A stretch of DNA of 6,090 nt from Bacilli bacterium (lineage in GTDB: Bacteria; Bacillota_I; Bacilli_A; RFN20; CAG-826), in contig JAILKX010000025.1 of the NCBI GenBank assembly GCA_024693415.1, positions 1-6,090 on the forward strand, written 5' to 3'. Of the stretch, positions 5,930-6,090 are shown in pieces. The notes under the pieces were generated by a model. That model did not search any database. It saw only the letters and a program-made list of their open reading frames with translations, and was not told where the DNA came from. Position numbers and translations under genes: made by a program. The number at the start of each line of letters is the position of its first letter. Position 1 is the stretch's first letter.

Positions 5930-6090
5930 ATGAACAAGCAAACCCTTCTCCTATCTTTATCTTTATTGGCCCTCGTTTCCTGCGGCGGCACGAATGCGTC
6001 TTCCAGCGTTGCAGAAAGCTCGGTGGCCCAATCCTCGATAGAACAATCCTCGGCGGAGCAATCAGCCCCTGCTTCATCCTCGGCGGAGCA
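5930..6090 (+). CDS. Lipoprotein with Ser/Glu/Gln-rich linker, N-terminal part (runs off right edge)
   Basis: Only the first 53 codons are present. Residues 1-17 form a lipoprotein signal: a Lys at position 3, a hydrophobic core rich in Leu, and the lipobox LVSC with Cys18, followed by two Gly. After export and cleavage by signal peptidase II, Cys18 would be lipidated and the protein held on the outer face of the cell membrane. From about residue 22 the chain is a low-complexity linker of Ser, Ala, Glu and Gln, with SSAEQS-like units. Such linkers usually lead to a substrate-binding or enzymatic domain, which is not visible here, so no function can be given. The gene follows the tRNA-Ser(GCU) terminator and is probably its own transcription unit. 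Confidence 0.8.
   Translation, partial: MNKQTLLLSLSLLALVSCGGTNASSSVAESSVAQSSIEQSSAEQSAPASSSAE
6046..6090 (+). repeat. 15-bp direct repeat inside the lipoprotein linker
   Basis: The same 15 bases, starting ATCCTCGGCGG, occur at 6046-6060 and 6076-6090, 30 bp (ten codons) apart and in the same frame. They encode Ser-Ser-Ala-Glu units of the linker. The array may continue beyond the window. Confidence 0.7.

Noticed and set aside
5788..5991. Possible - strand ORF of 67 codons
   Set aside because: It runs through tRNA-Ser(GCU), its terminator and the lipoprotein start in antisense. It is a known type of false protein made by translating tRNA-Ser regions.

Overview
The window is bacterial, GC-rich (roughly 55-60% by eye) and densely coded, with strong C/G bias at third codon positions. 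Nothing in it looks like a phage, insertion sequence or CRISPR array. Three features point to an uncultured, Mollicutes-related or Bacilli-like member of the Bacillota: a short eukaryote/archaeal-type prolyl-tRNA synthetase with a C-terminal zinc domain, a lipoprotein with a Ser/Glu/Gln-rich linker, and a GdpP-like membrane-PAS-degenerate GGDEF arrangement. That placement is inference. Trp is encoded by TGG and no gene reads through TGA, so the standard bacterial code fits. The visible stops are one TAG and four TAA.

Left part (1-2280): the 3' part of a MATE-family multidrug exporter runs in from the left edge. It is followed by mtnN (methylthioadenosine/S-adenosylhomocysteine nucleosidase) and a 123-residue membrane protein of unknown function. 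All three are on the + strand and end at a strong rho-independent terminator (2247-2279). A tRNA-Ser(CGA) is transcribed towards them from the - strand (2377 to 2286) under a good -35/-10 promoter. The terminator has an A-tract on one side and a T-tract on the other, so it can serve both directions.

Right part (2439-6090): a 578-residue membrane-anchored regulator has the layout TM - PAS-like - degenerate GGDEF - degenerate EAL. It lies 34 nt upstream of proS. proS is followed by tRNA-Ser(GCU), its own terminator, and the start of a Ser-rich lipoprotein that runs off the right edge.

Two patterns stand out. First, the starts of mtnN, the GGDEF/EAL-like gene and the lipoprotein each sit 6-9 nt after a -10-like hexamer and lack a usable Shine-Dalgarno sequence, while the operon-internal small membrane gene has a strong one. 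This suggests leaderless transcripts for first genes. Second, the GGDEF/EAL-like protein has lost the recognisable catalytic motifs of both domains, so it is probably a nucleotide sensor or scaffold rather than an enzyme. It is the best candidate here for something poorly described.
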